From: Neoceratodus forsteri
Taxonomy: Eukaryota > Chordata > Ceratodontiformes > Ceratodontidae
Direction: 5' to 3'
NCBI GenBank assembly: GCA_016271365.2
Contig: CM028130.1
Coordinates: 469,869,501-469,933,500, forward strand
DNA: 64,000 nucleotides
In this document: piece after piece, positions 32,456-43,090 of the stretch
Numbering within the stretch: position 1 is the stretch's first letter
How the letters are laid out: every line of letters begins with the position of its first letter
Made by a program: the position numbers and the translations under genes
The notes under the pieces: generated by a model
Database searches by the model: none
Told to the model about the DNA's origin: nothing
Seen by the model: only the letters and a program-made list of their open reading frames with translations

Positions 32456-33431
32456 TTACAACAGTCCGGAGATCCTGCATCTTCGTGTACACCGTCGTTC
32501 TTCGTTGGTAGCTACAAGGGGAAATAAAACAGAACTGTGGAACCTTAATCTAAATTCCCAGCAAGGACCTAGATAAGGCCACTGGGGTGATGAGAGGTTT
32601 GGTAAACAGACCATATATCTTCGGCAAAAACCCACTCTCTCCGAGGCTGCCCGGAATGTAGAACCAAAGCAACTGGTTCCTGAAATAACACACTGAAGCA
32701 AGAGGTTCCTCAGCCAAAACCCACTTCTAGGGTTGCCAAGGATGAAGAAAGACCAAGATCTGCGTGGCGATGAATCCAATGGAGGACTACCACGATCCGA
32801 CTGATGCTGCAGCACTCCAAGGGCCAGTTGGACTCGGAAGGAAATCTGACAGGAGCAGGAACCATAAGAATCTGAAGAGATGATGGTTGACTCTGCAATT
32901 CTAGGATCAGGAACTAACACAAAAGAAAGAAATGGCGGACGTGTCCCGGACTGGGCTTCAACGGACTCGACTTTCGGTTGAACGACCAGGATGGGGCGCA
33001 GAACAGGTTCTCCAAGATGAGCTCTCTCTCTCTCTCTTCTGTAGAGGGCGATCAACTTCGGGACATCTGGAACAGGAACCATACGGAACGACACTGGTAC
33101 TGCTGTCATGATGCATTTCGGTGGACGTACTTTCAAGCTGTGAAAACAAGAAAACGACGGGTACGACTGGTACGACTGACGATGGACTCGACTTCGGCAG
33201 ATGACGCAAATGGACGGGATGAGTTGATGGATGATCTTCCTGAAGTGAAGAATGTTGGAAGAATGTCTTCTTCTGAGTAGAGACTGATTCTGAGCACGTG
33301 GTATAACAGACCACACTAGGAGACTGCAGTGTGGTAGAAGATTGAGACTGTCTTCGTACAGTAGTAAACATATAACTGAAGAATGCCCAAAGAACTGGGG
33401 AATGATACAATAATTTGCCGGAGGAGGGCAA
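32456..33431 (-). other. Open stretch in the giant LTR, coding status doubtful
   Basis: Two overlapping minus-strand frames, 286 aa (33316-32456) and 157 aa (33431-32958). They are rich in Ser, Arg and Pro, with no domain, signal peptide or membrane segment I can recognise. In the other LTR the same region is split into shorter frames (46797-46270, 46682-46197, 46080-45877), so the frame is not conserved. I consider it chance openness of LTR leader sequence rather than a gene. Confidence 0.3.
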
Positions 33432-33464
33432 ATTATAACTTCAGGGGTGATTGTTACTGATAAG

Positions 33465-33670
33465 GGCCAATGTCCAGGTGCTTATGGCAATAGTTCAGGT
33501 ACTTAGGGCAATAGTTCAGGTACCTCGGACAATAGTTCAGGTACTTAGGGCAATAGTTCAGGTACTTAGGGCAGTAGTTCAGGTACTCAGAAAAATAGTT
33601 CAGGTACTTAGGGCAATAGTTCAGGTACTTAGGGCAATTGTTCAGGTACTTAGGACAATAGTTCAGCATA
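33465..33670. repeat. 21-bp minisatellite in the 3' giant LTR
   Basis: About ten units of ggtacttagggcaatagttca, with variants such as acctcggacaatag and gtactcagaaaaatag. The period of 21 keeps frames open on both strands (plus VQVLRAI, minus NYCPKYL) without implying a gene. The counterpart is at 46835-47056. Confidence 0.92.
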
Positions 33671-33796
33671 AGCAGTACAGTAATCACAGTAAATTCAGAG
33701 TATAGGCAAATAGAACACTCTCAAATGAACCCCTGTTTCTATAGGTAGGGTATTCTGGGATAGGATCCCTTACTGTACGTTGTGGCTAGAGAATCC

Positions 33797-34098
33797 TTTA
33801 GTACCACTAGGCTGGCTTGCCCTATTCCGCTAGGCCGGGGCCTCCCTTTAGTACCACTAGGCTGCCTTGCCCTATTCCGCTAGGCCGGGGTCTCCCTTTA
33901 GTACCACTAGGCTGGCTTGCCCTATTCCGCTAGGCCAGGGCCTCCCTTTAGTACCACTAGGCTGGCTTTCCCTATTCCACTAGGCCAGGGCCTCCCTGTA
34001 GTACCACTAGGCTGGCTTGCCCTATTCCGCTAGGGCAGGCTCCCTTTAGTACCACTAGGCTGGTTTGCCCTATTCCGCTAGGCTGGGGCCTCCGTTTA
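33797..34098. repeat. 50-bp minisatellite in the 3' giant LTR (6 copies)
   Basis: gtaccactaggctggcttgc starts units at 33801, 33851, 33901, 33951, 34001 and 34049; each also contains cctattccgctaggccgggg. The other LTR has eight units (47188-47585), so two units were gained or lost since the LTRs were identical. Confidence 0.93.
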
Positions 34099-34111
34099 GA
34101 CCAGGCTTTAC

Positions 34112-34455
34112 CTCGGGCCTAATGCCCTACCTTTACCTCGGGCCTGAAGCCCTACATTAGCTTGGGCCTAGCGTCCCACCTTAGATTGGGCCTGGTGCCC
34201 CAATTTACAATGGGCCTGGTGCCCCTCGAAATACTGGGCCTGGTGCCCCACTTTGTACTGGGCCTGGTGCCCCTCGTTACCTTGGGCCTGGTGCCCCAAT
34301 TTACAATGGGCCTGATGCCCCTCAACACTTTGGGCCTGATGTCCCACTTTAGATTGGGCCTGGTGCCCCAATTTACAATGGGCCTGATGCCCCTCAACAC
34401 TTTGGGCCTGATGCCCCACTTTATAATGGGCCTAATGCCCTACTTTATATTTGGG
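34112..34455. repeat. 24-bp minisatellite in the 3' giant LTR (about 14 copies)
   Basis: Units of the form ttgggcctggtgccccaatt followed by taca, period 24, ending near 34455. Alternating variants (gatgcccctcaacact, ggtgccccaatttaca) form a 72-bp super-repeat in the right half. The other LTR has about 13 units (47590-47932). Eight-residue periodic frames on both strands are by-products of the period. Confidence 0.92.
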
Positions 34456-34539
34456 CCGGAATTGCCCTTTTAAATACTGTTGCCCCTTTAAATTCTGCAG
34501 GCTCCCAATGCCTGCTGTAACTTATCTTGGCAAATCCTG

Positions 34540-34640
34540 CCTCTAAACCCGCCCCTTATCCATATTCATAAGGCCACTATGCTGGCCTTGCTCTACGGCC
34601 CCTCCCAGTGGGCGTCACTAGCCCCGCCTCTCACATTAAT
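34540..34640 (-). promoter_or_regulatory. GC-box-like cluster in U3 of the giant LTR (putative promoter)
   Basis: The plus strand contains aacccgccccttatcc (~34546) and agccccgcctctcac (~34620), i.e. Sp1/KLF-type boxes, flanking cggcccctcccagtgggcg (~34598). The cluster lies upstream of the minisatellites on the minus strand, where a U3 promoter would be. It is conserved in the other LTR (~48010-48105). No TATA box is clear. The role is inferred from position only. Confidence 0.35.
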
Positions 34641-35434
34641 ATTAAATTTGTGGGTCCTAATGACCCTATGCTCCCTGCGGCACTCGGCCGCCTTTCGCAA
34701 GCGCCTACTGTGCTTTTACAAGAAGACAACAGTCCCCTTTGAAAACACAGGCGGCCAGCACAATGTGTGCTGCCGCCGACTCACCGCTCTGCGGTCTGGA
34801 GGGAGTCTCTGCTGTCGATGGGAGGTGGGAGGTGAGTTGCAGTGGGAGGGAATCACACAGGCAGAAAGAAGGACAGCTCGGGGGGCCTCCGACGGCCAAC
34901 AACGATGCGGCTCTTCTCTGCCGCAGATGTGGGACCGGATTTACTTGTTCAACACCTCGGGGTTTAAAATAAATAATCGGAGGGCTTTTAAGCCCATTAA
35001 ACACGTCGGGACCGGCGTTTTCATCTTCGTGGTGCCCCGATGGCACCACCAACGACAGACTACCACAGCAGAGGAAGTCTTCAGGCAGGGGAGGCAGCAC
35101 AGGACCACAGCAAGTCCAGAGGGACAGCTCCAAACAAAAGGTAAGCCTAAACTGTCCCCCTGACTTCTGGGTCCTGGCTCCTCAACCTCTGCCCAGGAAT
35201 AACTGTCTCTAACTGTCTCACTGTAGAATCCTTGTTTAAACTTAAACCTCCCCAGGGTTCTAGATCTGCTGGATTGGAATGCTGTGCATGAGCCACCCAG
35301 CACAGCATTCCATCCAGGCTATTATGACACACATTGCTTTTGAATTCTAACTTTTTACAAAGCTGTAAGTGCACAGGGCACTTTTCTATTATGTACAGTA
35401 TTTTCCCTGTAATGGCCAACTTTGGAGCATTACA

Positions 35435-35651
35435 TTCGGGCCCGCCTAAAAATACATGTCCCCATGTATTCCCTTAACATTCTTTAAAATCTATCATCTT
35501 AACAACTTCTGAAATCTTACTTAATACTCTATGAAGTCTTACGTTAATAAAACACTCTTAAAATCTCTAAAATATTCTTACTAAGTCACTCCAACTTTGG
35601 ACTCCTCGGATAAATTATCTCTATCCTGCCGACTATGCCAGTTTGTGATTA
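35435..35651 (-). other. 217-bp interior of the giant-LTR element
   Basis: All that lies between the two LTRs. It is AT-rich with no open frame of note. The right end holds the primer binding site (35623-35640); the left end, next to the 3' LTR, reads on the minus strand ...taggcgggcccgaa, a partly purine tract that could serve as PPT but contains pyrimidines. It is too short for any gag or pol domain. Confidence 0.75.
35623..35640 (-). other. Primer binding site matching tRNA-Ser
   Basis: The plus strand reads atcctgccgactatgcca, which corresponds to the 3' end of vertebrate tRNA-Ser including the added CCA. As I recall that tRNA, one position differs (T for C at a CpG). The minus strand therefore presents TGGCATAGTCGGCAGGAT as a template for tRNA-primed minus-strand DNA synthesis. 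It lies 11 bp inside the LTR edge at 35652, on the side expected for a minus-strand element. Confidence 0.75.
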
Positions 35652-35962
35652 TGTGATGGGCCGCTCGAGATGATGAGCAACCCAGGGTCCGAATTAAAAT
35701 TCGGATAGGATAACTGCTATCCGGACAAGGAGAGGCAGGAGTCAACTTAGTATTTATATGCCCGCAGGGGGCGTTTATTTGGTACCAAGGGGTAGACAGA
35801 CACAGTCACAAGAAGGAGTAGGGGATGCCCGATTAACAATAGGGCAATGGAACAGGGAAATACTGAAATACTTTTTATCTACCACTTTTACGGTTACCAC
35901 TACAAGCATAAACTTTAGGCTTACTGCCACTCTTATTCTAATACTAGTTTATACTGTATTTC
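35652..35962 (-). repeat. 5' giant LTR, left piece (before the nested Gypsy)
   Basis: Matches 32003-32314 nearly base for base, from tgtgatgggccgctcgagat to actgtatttc. It contains the same hairpins and polyadenylation-like site. It is cut at 35962 by the PNMA-Gag Gypsy element; ATTTC at 35958-35962 is repeated at 45728-45732. The LTR continues at 45733 with tatactctaaacaagaattc. Confidence 0.92.
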
Positions 35963-37577
35963 TGTAACCCCCCTGCAAATGGGGGTTCCCAAAAGACTTC
36001 CAGGAGCTTGCTTGAATGCTCCAAGCCTGAATGGTGTTTGGCATTTAAGCCATTTATCAGTGAGTGTTTTTAGAACCTCTGGTACTGTCTCTTTAAGAGC
36101 TGTCTGCTTGCAGACATAATTAGTTTGTATGGGGACTGTGTGTTTTTTGATTGAGTACCACTCAAGCTGCCAATTTTCCATTTTTGCAGTCACTAGGAGT
36201 GCAAAGGAACCTATCTGAAAGATGTAACTGTTTGCCAGAAATTATTTAGAGTAATAATGAAATTAAAGTTTGTCTAACCTGCTTTCTTTGCAGTCAGAAC
36301 TGTGTCTGCTAGTTCCCCATTCTAGTTTTGAACTGCTGAACTGGACCAATCAGTGTGGGGTAAGCTAGCTCTAAAATGGTGCCTTGGCCGAATCAGAACT
36401 TGGACTCATAATCTGAGCCAGCCACAAGAGGATTGTATGGGCAGTGACTCTGGGAGATGTAGTTTAGACTTCAGCACCTTTTGGACCAACAGCAGCAGTC
36501 TATTGTGAGTGACAGCCAATCCAGTCAAGAACTGGGAGGAACTCAAAGGAAGTGCCGGTTTTGTCGGGTTGGAGTTTCAGTTGGAGCTTTGGCAGTGAAG
36601 AAGGAAGGAGCCCTGTGCTTTTCAGTGTGCAGTTTTAGTCAAAAACGTGTGTAAGGCCCAGAGTTCCGGTCTGCAGCTTGTGTAACAGCTTGTTAGGACT
36701 GAATCCGTCCTGTGAAAAGAATCAAAGGATCTCTGAAGAGTAGAAACCAGGCTCACCCTGTAGAAGACTGGAGGAATTGCTGAAAATTGCACTCTGTCTG
36801 TCAGGAACTGAATCTGCTGTGTGTTCTCCCGGTATTGTGCAGTAATTGCGATCGGGATACAGATGCAGCCTGCCTGGTATAGTGCTTTCTTATATGGATG
36901 TGAAGAGGTTTGTGTACCTCAAGTGAGCCCTGCTGACATTGAAGGACCCTATCTTATTTGGAGGTCGTGAGTACTAATTCAGGGTCGCTCCCTGTTGAAT
37001 TGCCACATTAAATCCAAATGGAATTACTGTACTGCTGACTGTTTAATTCTCCTTTCTCTGTGTGAAAGGGCCCCTACCAGCTGCCACAGTTTGGACTAGC
37101 CACTAGGGCTTGGGTACCCAGGGACAGTAACTGATAGGGATAGGCCTGTGCACAGAGCCAAATGAATTATTAGAGTGATAAGCTAATTAACCTGATTTCC
37201 CTCTGTCCTTGTTATATCCCCCTAAATAAATCAGAGCTGCTTGTTTCAGCAAAGTTATACTGCCTGAGGTATTTGTCTATGTTAAAGTACTGTACTGTGA
37301 TTGTTGCACTGTATCTCATTTCACAGGAGGTCCCAGTGCCGAACCAGACCTGGGGTAAGTGTATACTGTGAAGGTAATTCTGATATATTGTGTGGGCCAC
37401 TAGTGGGAAGAAAGGGGGGTTGCAGTGTCCCAGAGGGCTGTGACCAAGTTAGTTTAACTATTGCAAACCCTGACCTCTGGGTGGAGGCACCCGCCAAATG
37501 ATCCAGGCCCCTCAACCTGTTAGTGGCAAATCTGGCAGGGGTAGTAGCCCCTGGGATAGCGCCATCTAGGGGTTACA
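35963..37577 (+). repeat. 5' LTR of the PNMA-Gag Gypsy element (1615 bp)
   Basis: Starts tgtaacccccctgcaaatgg and ends ctaggggttaca (TGT...ACA). It is near-identical to 44108-45727; differences are mainly one-base indels in short homopolymers (for example tcgggttgg versus tcggttgg, gagccctg versus gagcctg). A palindromic start (aacccccctgcaaatggggg) forms a short hairpin. Confidence 0.92.
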
Positions 37578-37580
37578 TCT

Positions 37581-37600
37581 TGGAGGCTCACCGCTGGGAT
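37581..37600 (+). other. Primer binding site, probably tRNA-Thr
   Basis: Three bases after the LTR end the sequence reads tggaggctcaccgctgggat. Apart from two extra bases after tggaggc, it is complementary to the 3' end of vertebrate tRNA-Thr with CCA as I recall it. The two-base bulge lowers certainty. Confidence 0.55.
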
Positions 37601-37647
37601 TGTGTGTCCTCTAGTGGCCATATTTACGAACCACTGTTAAGAAAAAA

Positions 37648-39235
37648 ATGGGTACCCCGACAGAAGTGGCTGTGCACCGGCTGGTGGAGTGGTGTACTGG
37701 GAGGAGATCGACCCCAAAATGCTATGCTTATCCTGGACATCCCCTGGGTATCAATCACGGACACTGTGCAGGAGTACTTTCAAGGTGGAAGGTTTACAAA
37801 ACCCTGTGGTGGTGGGTCAGCATGCTAATCTGCTCACCCACACTTTCCTGGCCTAGTAGAGTTTAAGGATCCCATAGATAGCTCCAAAGTGCCACAGACC
37901 ATTACCCCAGAGGGAGCCCTCACTGCTTGGAGAGTGATAACTAAGGACAGTAAAGACCTGGGGGAATGAGCCCCACCACTATCTGAAACTTTTGAGGAGA
38001 AATTTGCTAAATGGTTGCTGGGGAAGGAAAACTGTGGAGGACTTGAAGAAACTATTCTTGCCACCTGGGGTGTTCCTCCCCAACACCTTCTCCGCTCAGT
38101 GCCCGTAATAGTGGCTGAACCAATGCAGACTCCAATTTCTGCACCTGCCATTGGTCCGACTCTTACCGAAGGTTGAGGATCTTCTCTGGCACCTCCCACC
38201 CCCAAGGGGAGGATGACTGGGAGACCTGGATAGACTATGTTGCCCCCAAGTGCTAGAATGGCAATGCTCGGAAGCCGAAAAGCGAAAGAGGGTTAGTGAG
38301 AGCCTTCGAGGTCCTGCCCTGGCTACCATTCGTGCTAAATGGGCCAGTAACCTGAAGTGACTGCACAGGCCTATCTTGAGGCCCTGGAGAATGTGTATGG
38401 GGAGCCAGATTCTGATGAGGACCTATGGTGGAGAGTAAGAGATGCACAACAGTACCAAGGGGAGTTGTTGTCTGTGTATGTATCTCGGCTGGAAAAATTG
38501 TTGCAAGAATGCCTCAGAAAAGGTAGTTTGCCAGCGATTGAACTGGACCGAACCAGGCTGGACAGGATCCTTAAGTCTGCCCCTTCTCAGAACTGCTGTT
38601 GCTTCAGTTCGCCTGGCAGATCGACTGGAATCCCACCCTCCTATGATGAGTTAATGAGAGAAATTCGGGAGTTGAGAAAGAGCGACCTCGGGAGGACCTG
38701 CACAATAGCTGCGGCTACGCCAGTGACTGAGGATGACCCATCAAGTGAAGTTCAGGGGCAGAGGTTGGCAGTCAATGAGTGCTCTGACAAGGAAAAAGAT
38801 ATGCCACAATGGGGCGAACTGTTGAGAGAGATCCGGGAATTCAAAAACAGTCCCTTTATGAAGGCCACGCCTGCAAGTACGGGCCCTGACCTATATCCGA
38901 CTGCATCTGCTATGGGGGTGGGGGTACCCTCCCATGTATCTCCTGCTGATAACAGCTCCAAACTCAATTCCTTGACCATGGAAGTGGAGAAACTGACGAG
39001 ATGTCTCCAAATGCTTATCACCGCAGACAGAGATGGCACCCAGGTTTCCAGTTAGTATACCCCGCCCTGGCTCCCAGTGTGGCGCCTCGGCCAGCTCAAA
39101 CTCCAGAAAGTATGTTTTGCTATAATTGTGGAAAAGATGGGCACATGAAAGGGAATGCCAGTCCCCAAAAGACACTGACAAAGTTGCATATAGGCTACAA
39201 GGAGAGCTTGGGAGAACAAATCAGTGGTTAAGAGG
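37648..39235 (+). pseudogene. PNMA-like Gag (RRM-like N-domain, capsid, zinc knuckle), frameshifted
   Basis: The N-terminal part (37648-37980, two frames) reads TEVAVHRLVEWCTGRR, then in the next frame NAMLILDIPWVSITDTVQEY, then EFKDPIDSSKVPQTITPEGA and LTAWRVITKDSKDL. This is the RRM-like N-domain layout of PNMA proteins. The capsid follows: RIFSGTSHP and DDWETWIDYVAPK (~38170-38250), then frame 38357-39055 with TAQAYLEALENVYGEPDSDE and LLSVYVSRLEKLLQECLRKG, the PNMA capsid C-half. At 39117 is the zinc knuckle CYNCGKDGH; its last Cys falls in the neighbouring frame. Vertebrate PNMA genes are domesticated relatives of such gags. Gag forms the particle and binds RNA. At least four frameshifts or stops. 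Confidence 0.85.
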
Positions 39236-39289
39236 TGCACAAATGATCCCAGTGAGGCACCAAAATGCTAACTCACGTCCTTGTGGCAA

Positions 39290-39700
39290 GGTCAGTTGCT
39301 CCAGGCCCCCACTATCGCCCTCCAGACTGGTCCAGAATAGTGGGTCCCTCCATGGAGACCACTGTAAAGGTGAATGGAGTGTCTACAAGAGCTGTATAGA
39401 CAGTGGCTCCCAAGTGACAATTATGTTCCAAGATTGGTATCAGAAGCATTTGTCAGATGTGCCCTTACAACCATTAGAAGGACTGCATGTATGGGGTTAA
39501 GTGAGAAGGCCTACCCTATTCCGGGTATATCCAATTTGGCTGTCTTTCCCACCTCCGTGGTTGGAGTGGCGAACAAGTAGAGACCCTAGCCTTAGTGTGT
39601 CCCCCACTGGACTGTATGATGGTGTCCCTTTGTTGATTGGAACAAATGCTCATATGTTCGGAAGGCTGGCACAGTTGTGTTAGAAAAACAGGGTCAAAGA
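39290..39700 (+). pseudogene. Retropepsin-like protease, PNMA-Gag Gypsy
   Basis: The 124-residue frame 39126-39500 ends with SCIDSGSQVTIMFQDWYQKH, where DSG is the aspartic protease active site, followed by LPLQPLEGLHV-type strands. The reading passes into other frames (39501-39683) with DGVPLLIGTNAHMFGRLAQL, the conserved end of the protease fold. In the intact element it cuts Gag-Pol. Frameshifts separate the active site from the C-terminal strand. Confidence 0.78.
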
Positions 39701-39889
39701 CTAGTAGAGCTTTAAGAGTTCCGGCTTTAATTAAGAAGGCCTATGAGGCACAGAGATGCTGAAAAATAGAACCAGAGGAACCGGTCGGAATTGTATGGAA
39801 GAAGGATCCTGAGTCTCTGATCCTGGCCAAATGCCCAGTGTACCTTACAGGGAGAGGTCCGTATCAGAAAGGATGTTAAGAATAAAATA

Positions 39890-41094
39890 TTAATGTTGGA
39901 TGCACCAGGCGATGGAAAATTGCCAGAGGGACTGCTGGTCAAGCCTAGTATTTTGCCAGCTAGAGCCCATGCTTATGCCAGAAGGGTAATGGTCCAAGTT
40001 CATAATGTGTCTGAAAGAGACATTCGAGTAAATAGAGGTTGCATCCTGGCTAATGTGCATTGTGCAGACACTGCAGTGCTACCCAGCAGCAAGAGTTCAA
40101 GGAAGAATGACAGAGTAACGCCTGACTTGTTTGATTTCGTGACTCCCGCTGCCAGCTGAATGGAAAGTGAGGATCAGTGAGAAGCTTGCCCAGAGACCAG
40201 GTGTTTTCTTTAAAGGAATGGGACATAGGATGCGTGCAAGGACTGAGCACAATATCCGGCTGCATGATGAAAGACCATTTCGTGAGAGGTCTCGACGCCT
40301 GACACCTGCTGACATAGATGATGTGAGCGGCATCTGCAAGAGATGTTAGCTGCTGGTGTAATACAAGAATCCAGAAGCCCTTATGCTTCCCCATTGTGGT
40401 AGTGAGGAAAAAGAATGGAACAGTAAGGATGTGTGTGGATTATCGCACCTAAACCGCGGACTATCCCTGATCAGTACACAATGCCCGCATTCAGGATGCT
40501 TTGGACTGCCTAAGCGGGAGCAAGTGGTTCTCTGTGCTGGATCTCCGCAGTGGGTACTATCAGATCCCGATGGCCCCAGAGGACCGTGAAAAGACAGCCT
40601 TTATCTGTCCGCTTGGCTTCTATGAATTCATGAGGATGCCTCAAGGATTTCAGGTGCCCCAGCCACTTTTCAGCGATTGATGGAGCGTGCAGTGGGGACA
40701 TGAACTTACTAGAGTGCCTGGTATACCTAGATGATGTTATTGTGTTTGGCAACTCACTGGAGGAACATGAGAGCAGATTATTTAAGGTATTGGACCGACT
40801 GGAGACTTTGGCCTTAAACTGTCCATTGATAAGTGTCAATTCTTTCAAACATCAGTAAAGTATGTGGGACACATAGTATCCACGAGCGAATAGAGACCGA
40901 CCAAGTAAAGTTGAGGCCTTGACCACCTGGCCGCAGCCCAAAAATCTAAAAGAACTGCAAAGATTCCTGGGATTCTGTGGTTATTATCGGCGTTTCATCA
41001 AGGACTATTCAAGAGTGATCCACCCTTTACTAACCTTACTCAGGGTATCCCCCACCCACAAAAAATACCAAAGTCAGCGTCCTCAAGACTGAGA
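39890..41094 (+). pseudogene. Reverse transcriptase region, PNMA-Gag Gypsy
   Basis: Frame 39893-40159 is the protease-RT linker (VHNVSERDIRVNRGCILANV). RT blocks then appear in changing frames: VVRKKNGTVRMCVDYR at ~40396-40445, FSVLDLRSGYYQIPMAPED at ~40530-40590, KTAFICPLGFYEFMRMPQG at ~40590-40650, and the catalytic CLVYLDDVIVFGNSLEEH at ~40715-40770. The connection block [20 protein letters not shown] is at ~40955-41015. Motif residues, including YLDD, are kept while single-base deletions shift the frame at least four times. The region corresponds to one continuous domain in the family. Confidence 0.85.
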
Positions 41095-41817
41095 GTGTAT
41101 TTTCATCCAGTGAAGTATTTGGGGCCCGCTGGACTCCTGATTGTGAGACTGCTTTTCATGAGATCATTTATCAACTTACCCATGATCCAGTGCTGGCCTA
41201 TGCCGATCCAAGAAAACCTTATGTCCTGCACACTGATGCTAGCTTGCAAGGGTTGGGGCTGTGTTGTACCAAGAGACGAGAATGGCCTGAGACCAGTGGC
41301 CTTTGCCAGTAGAAGTCTGACCCCATCTGAAAAGAACTATCCTGTACATAAGTTAGAGTTTCTAGCTTTGAAGTGGGCTATTGTTGACCAATTCCATGAG
41401 TACTTGTATGGGGCTAAAATACTAGTAAAAACTGACAATAATCCTTTAACCTATGTGCAGACCTCAGCTAAGTTGGATGCCACTGGCCATAGGTGGCTTT
41501 CTGCATTATCTACATACGACTATGCTCTCGAATACCGAGCAGGTCTGAACCACATAGATGCTGATGCTCTCTCCAGGAGGCCTGTTCCCCAGAATGATTG
41601 GGTCCGATTGGCAGAACCTGACATTCGGGCACTCTGCCGGAAGTTTGACAGGGAGGAACAAATGTCCACGGACGCAGTGGACTGCATGGTGGATTGCTTG
41701 GGACCCTCTGAGAATTGCATACCTGCCGCTTATTGCCACTTTTCTGCAATAGACATTGGTGCACTGCCTCAGCTGGACAATGACAGTATTCGGCGGGCTC
41801 AATCCACGATCCCATGA
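41095..41817 (+). pseudogene. RNase H domain, PNMA-Gag Gypsy
   Basis: The longest clean pol frame (240 aa). The first catalytic Asp block (LHTDASLQGLG) is at ~41225-41260 in a neighbouring frame, so a frameshift precedes residue ~57. In frame are RPVAFASRSLTPSEKNYPVH, KLEFLALKWA with the catalytic Glu (residue 88), KTDNNPLTYV with Asp114, and HIDADALSRRP with the terminal Asp (residues 155-157). After residue ~165 it is the linker toward integrase. Removes RNA from hybrids during replication in the intact element. Confidence 0.88.
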
Positions 41818-43090
41818 TCAAAGCAGCTTTAGAAGCCCTCTATGCAGGAAAAGATGTGTCCAAATTACGCTCCACTGATTTGAGAACTGCACTGTTATAC
41901 AAAGAAGGTCCTAAATTGAAACTGATCAATAAACTGTTATACAGAGAAACAGTAGACAGAGGGGACAAGTAGATAAACAACAACTAGTGCTGCCCACTGC
42001 CTTTCGAGACTCAGTATTGAGGTCTTGCACAACCATATGGGGCACCTTGGTATAGACAGAACACTTGACTTGGTGAGATCCAGATTCTATTGGCCTAAGA
42101 TGGGGGCTGATGTGGAGCAACACATTCGAACTTGTAGTCGCTAAGCTTACAGAGGAAGCTTTGCCCCAGAGGGCTGCCCCCCTTGTTAACATAACCACCA
42201 GTGCACCCATGGAGCTGGTCTGTATTGATTTTCTAAGTTTGGAGTCAGATCAAAGAAATATCAGTAATGTGCTGGTGGTCACTGACCATTTCACGAGATA
42301 TGCCCAAGCTTTCCCCACCAAAGACCAGAAAGCATCCACTGTAGCCAAAGTACTTGTAGAAAACTTTTTGTTCACTATGGGGCTCCACAAAGAATCCATT
42401 CTGATCAAGGGAGAGACTTTGAGAGTCGTCTGATCAAAGAGATGCTTTCTCTGTGGGAGTCGCAGTCCAGAACCACTCCTTACCACCCCAGGGGACCCAC
42501 AGCCTGAACGTTTCAACCGCACTTTGCTAGATATGCTAGGCACCCTGCACCCAAAGGACAAGCCTAGATGGAGCCAACAAATTAGCACCCTGGTACATGC
42601 TTATAACTGCACCAAAAGTGATGCCACTGGATTCTCCCCTACCGCCTGATGTTTGGAAGAAAGCTCGACTACCAGTAGATGTGTGTTTTGGGGTCCTCTC
42701 CTGATGGGGTTCAAGCTGACAACTATTTACAGTATGTGCAAAGTTAAAGGCCCAGCTAACTCATGTACTAACTGGCTCAAACCATGGCTGCCAAAAGAAA
42801 TCTGGCCAACAAAGAAAGGTATGATAAAAGGTGAAAGCACAGGAACTCCAGGAGGAGATCGGTATTGCTAAGAAATCTGGGACTGCATGGCAAGCACAAG
42901 ATTGCTGACAGATGGCACCATCTCCCTCACATTGTAGTGGGCAAACTAGATGATCTGCCAGTGTACAAAGTAAGGCCTGAGAATAATTCAAAAGATGTAA
43001 AAACAATGCATAGAAATCATTTACTGCCCATTGGACAAATCTTAATTGAGTCTGAGCCCCTAGAAGATGCCCTCTGGACCAGTGACTAGA
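41818..43090 (+). pseudogene. Integrase, PNMA-Gag Gypsy
   Basis: Zinc-binding block HNHMGHLGIDRTLDLVRSRF at ~42027-42090, with the Cys pair region near 42127 (IRTCS, then a break). The core is in frame 42110-42433: ELVCIDFLSLESDQ with the first catalytic Asp and LVVTDHFTRYAQAFPTKDQK. Then, in another frame, HSDQGRDFES (~42396-42425) carries the second Asp, and YHPR with PERFNRTLL (~42480-42530) the Glu. The C-terminal part is readable to ~43085 (frame 42865-43089: KIADRWHHLPHIVVGKLDDL, MHRNHLLPIGQ). It follows RNase H, the standard order. Frameshifted several times. Confidence 0.85.

Larger units (their letters stand above)
32003..35434 (-). repeat. 3' giant LTR (3432 bp)
   Basis: Uninterrupted copy. 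On the minus strand it runs from TGTAATGCTCC at 35434 to CATCACA at 32003. From left to right it contains U5 hairpins (32042-32077), a polyadenylation-like site (32128-32133), ~1.2 kb of unique sequence with a (TC)n run at ~33018-33040, a 21-bp array (33465-33670), a 50-bp array (33797-34098), a 24-bp array (34112-34455) and a GC-rich stretch (34540-35130). It matches the interrupted copy along its whole length, with mostly scattered substitutions plus changes in array copy number. Confidence 0.85.

Noticed and set aside
32456..33316. 286-residue frame in the giant LTR as a gene
   Set aside because: No recognisable domain, low-complexity Ser/Arg/Pro content, and the frame is broken in the sister LTR.
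34152..34473. Frames GLVPQFTM (+) and HQAQSKVG (-) as repeat proteins
   Set aside because: The 24-bp period creates open frames on both strands; copy number varies between LTRs and there is no other coding evidence.
34579..35163. 194-residue frame in a GC-rich block as a host first exon with CpG island
   Set aside because: The block is inside both giant LTRs (second copy at 48050-48630) and is better explained as LTR U3 sequence.
35623..35640. tRNA-Ser gene fragment
   Set aside because: Only the last ~18 bases including the CCA end are present; CCA is not genomically encoded in vertebrate tRNA genes, and the position beside an LTR fits a primer binding site.
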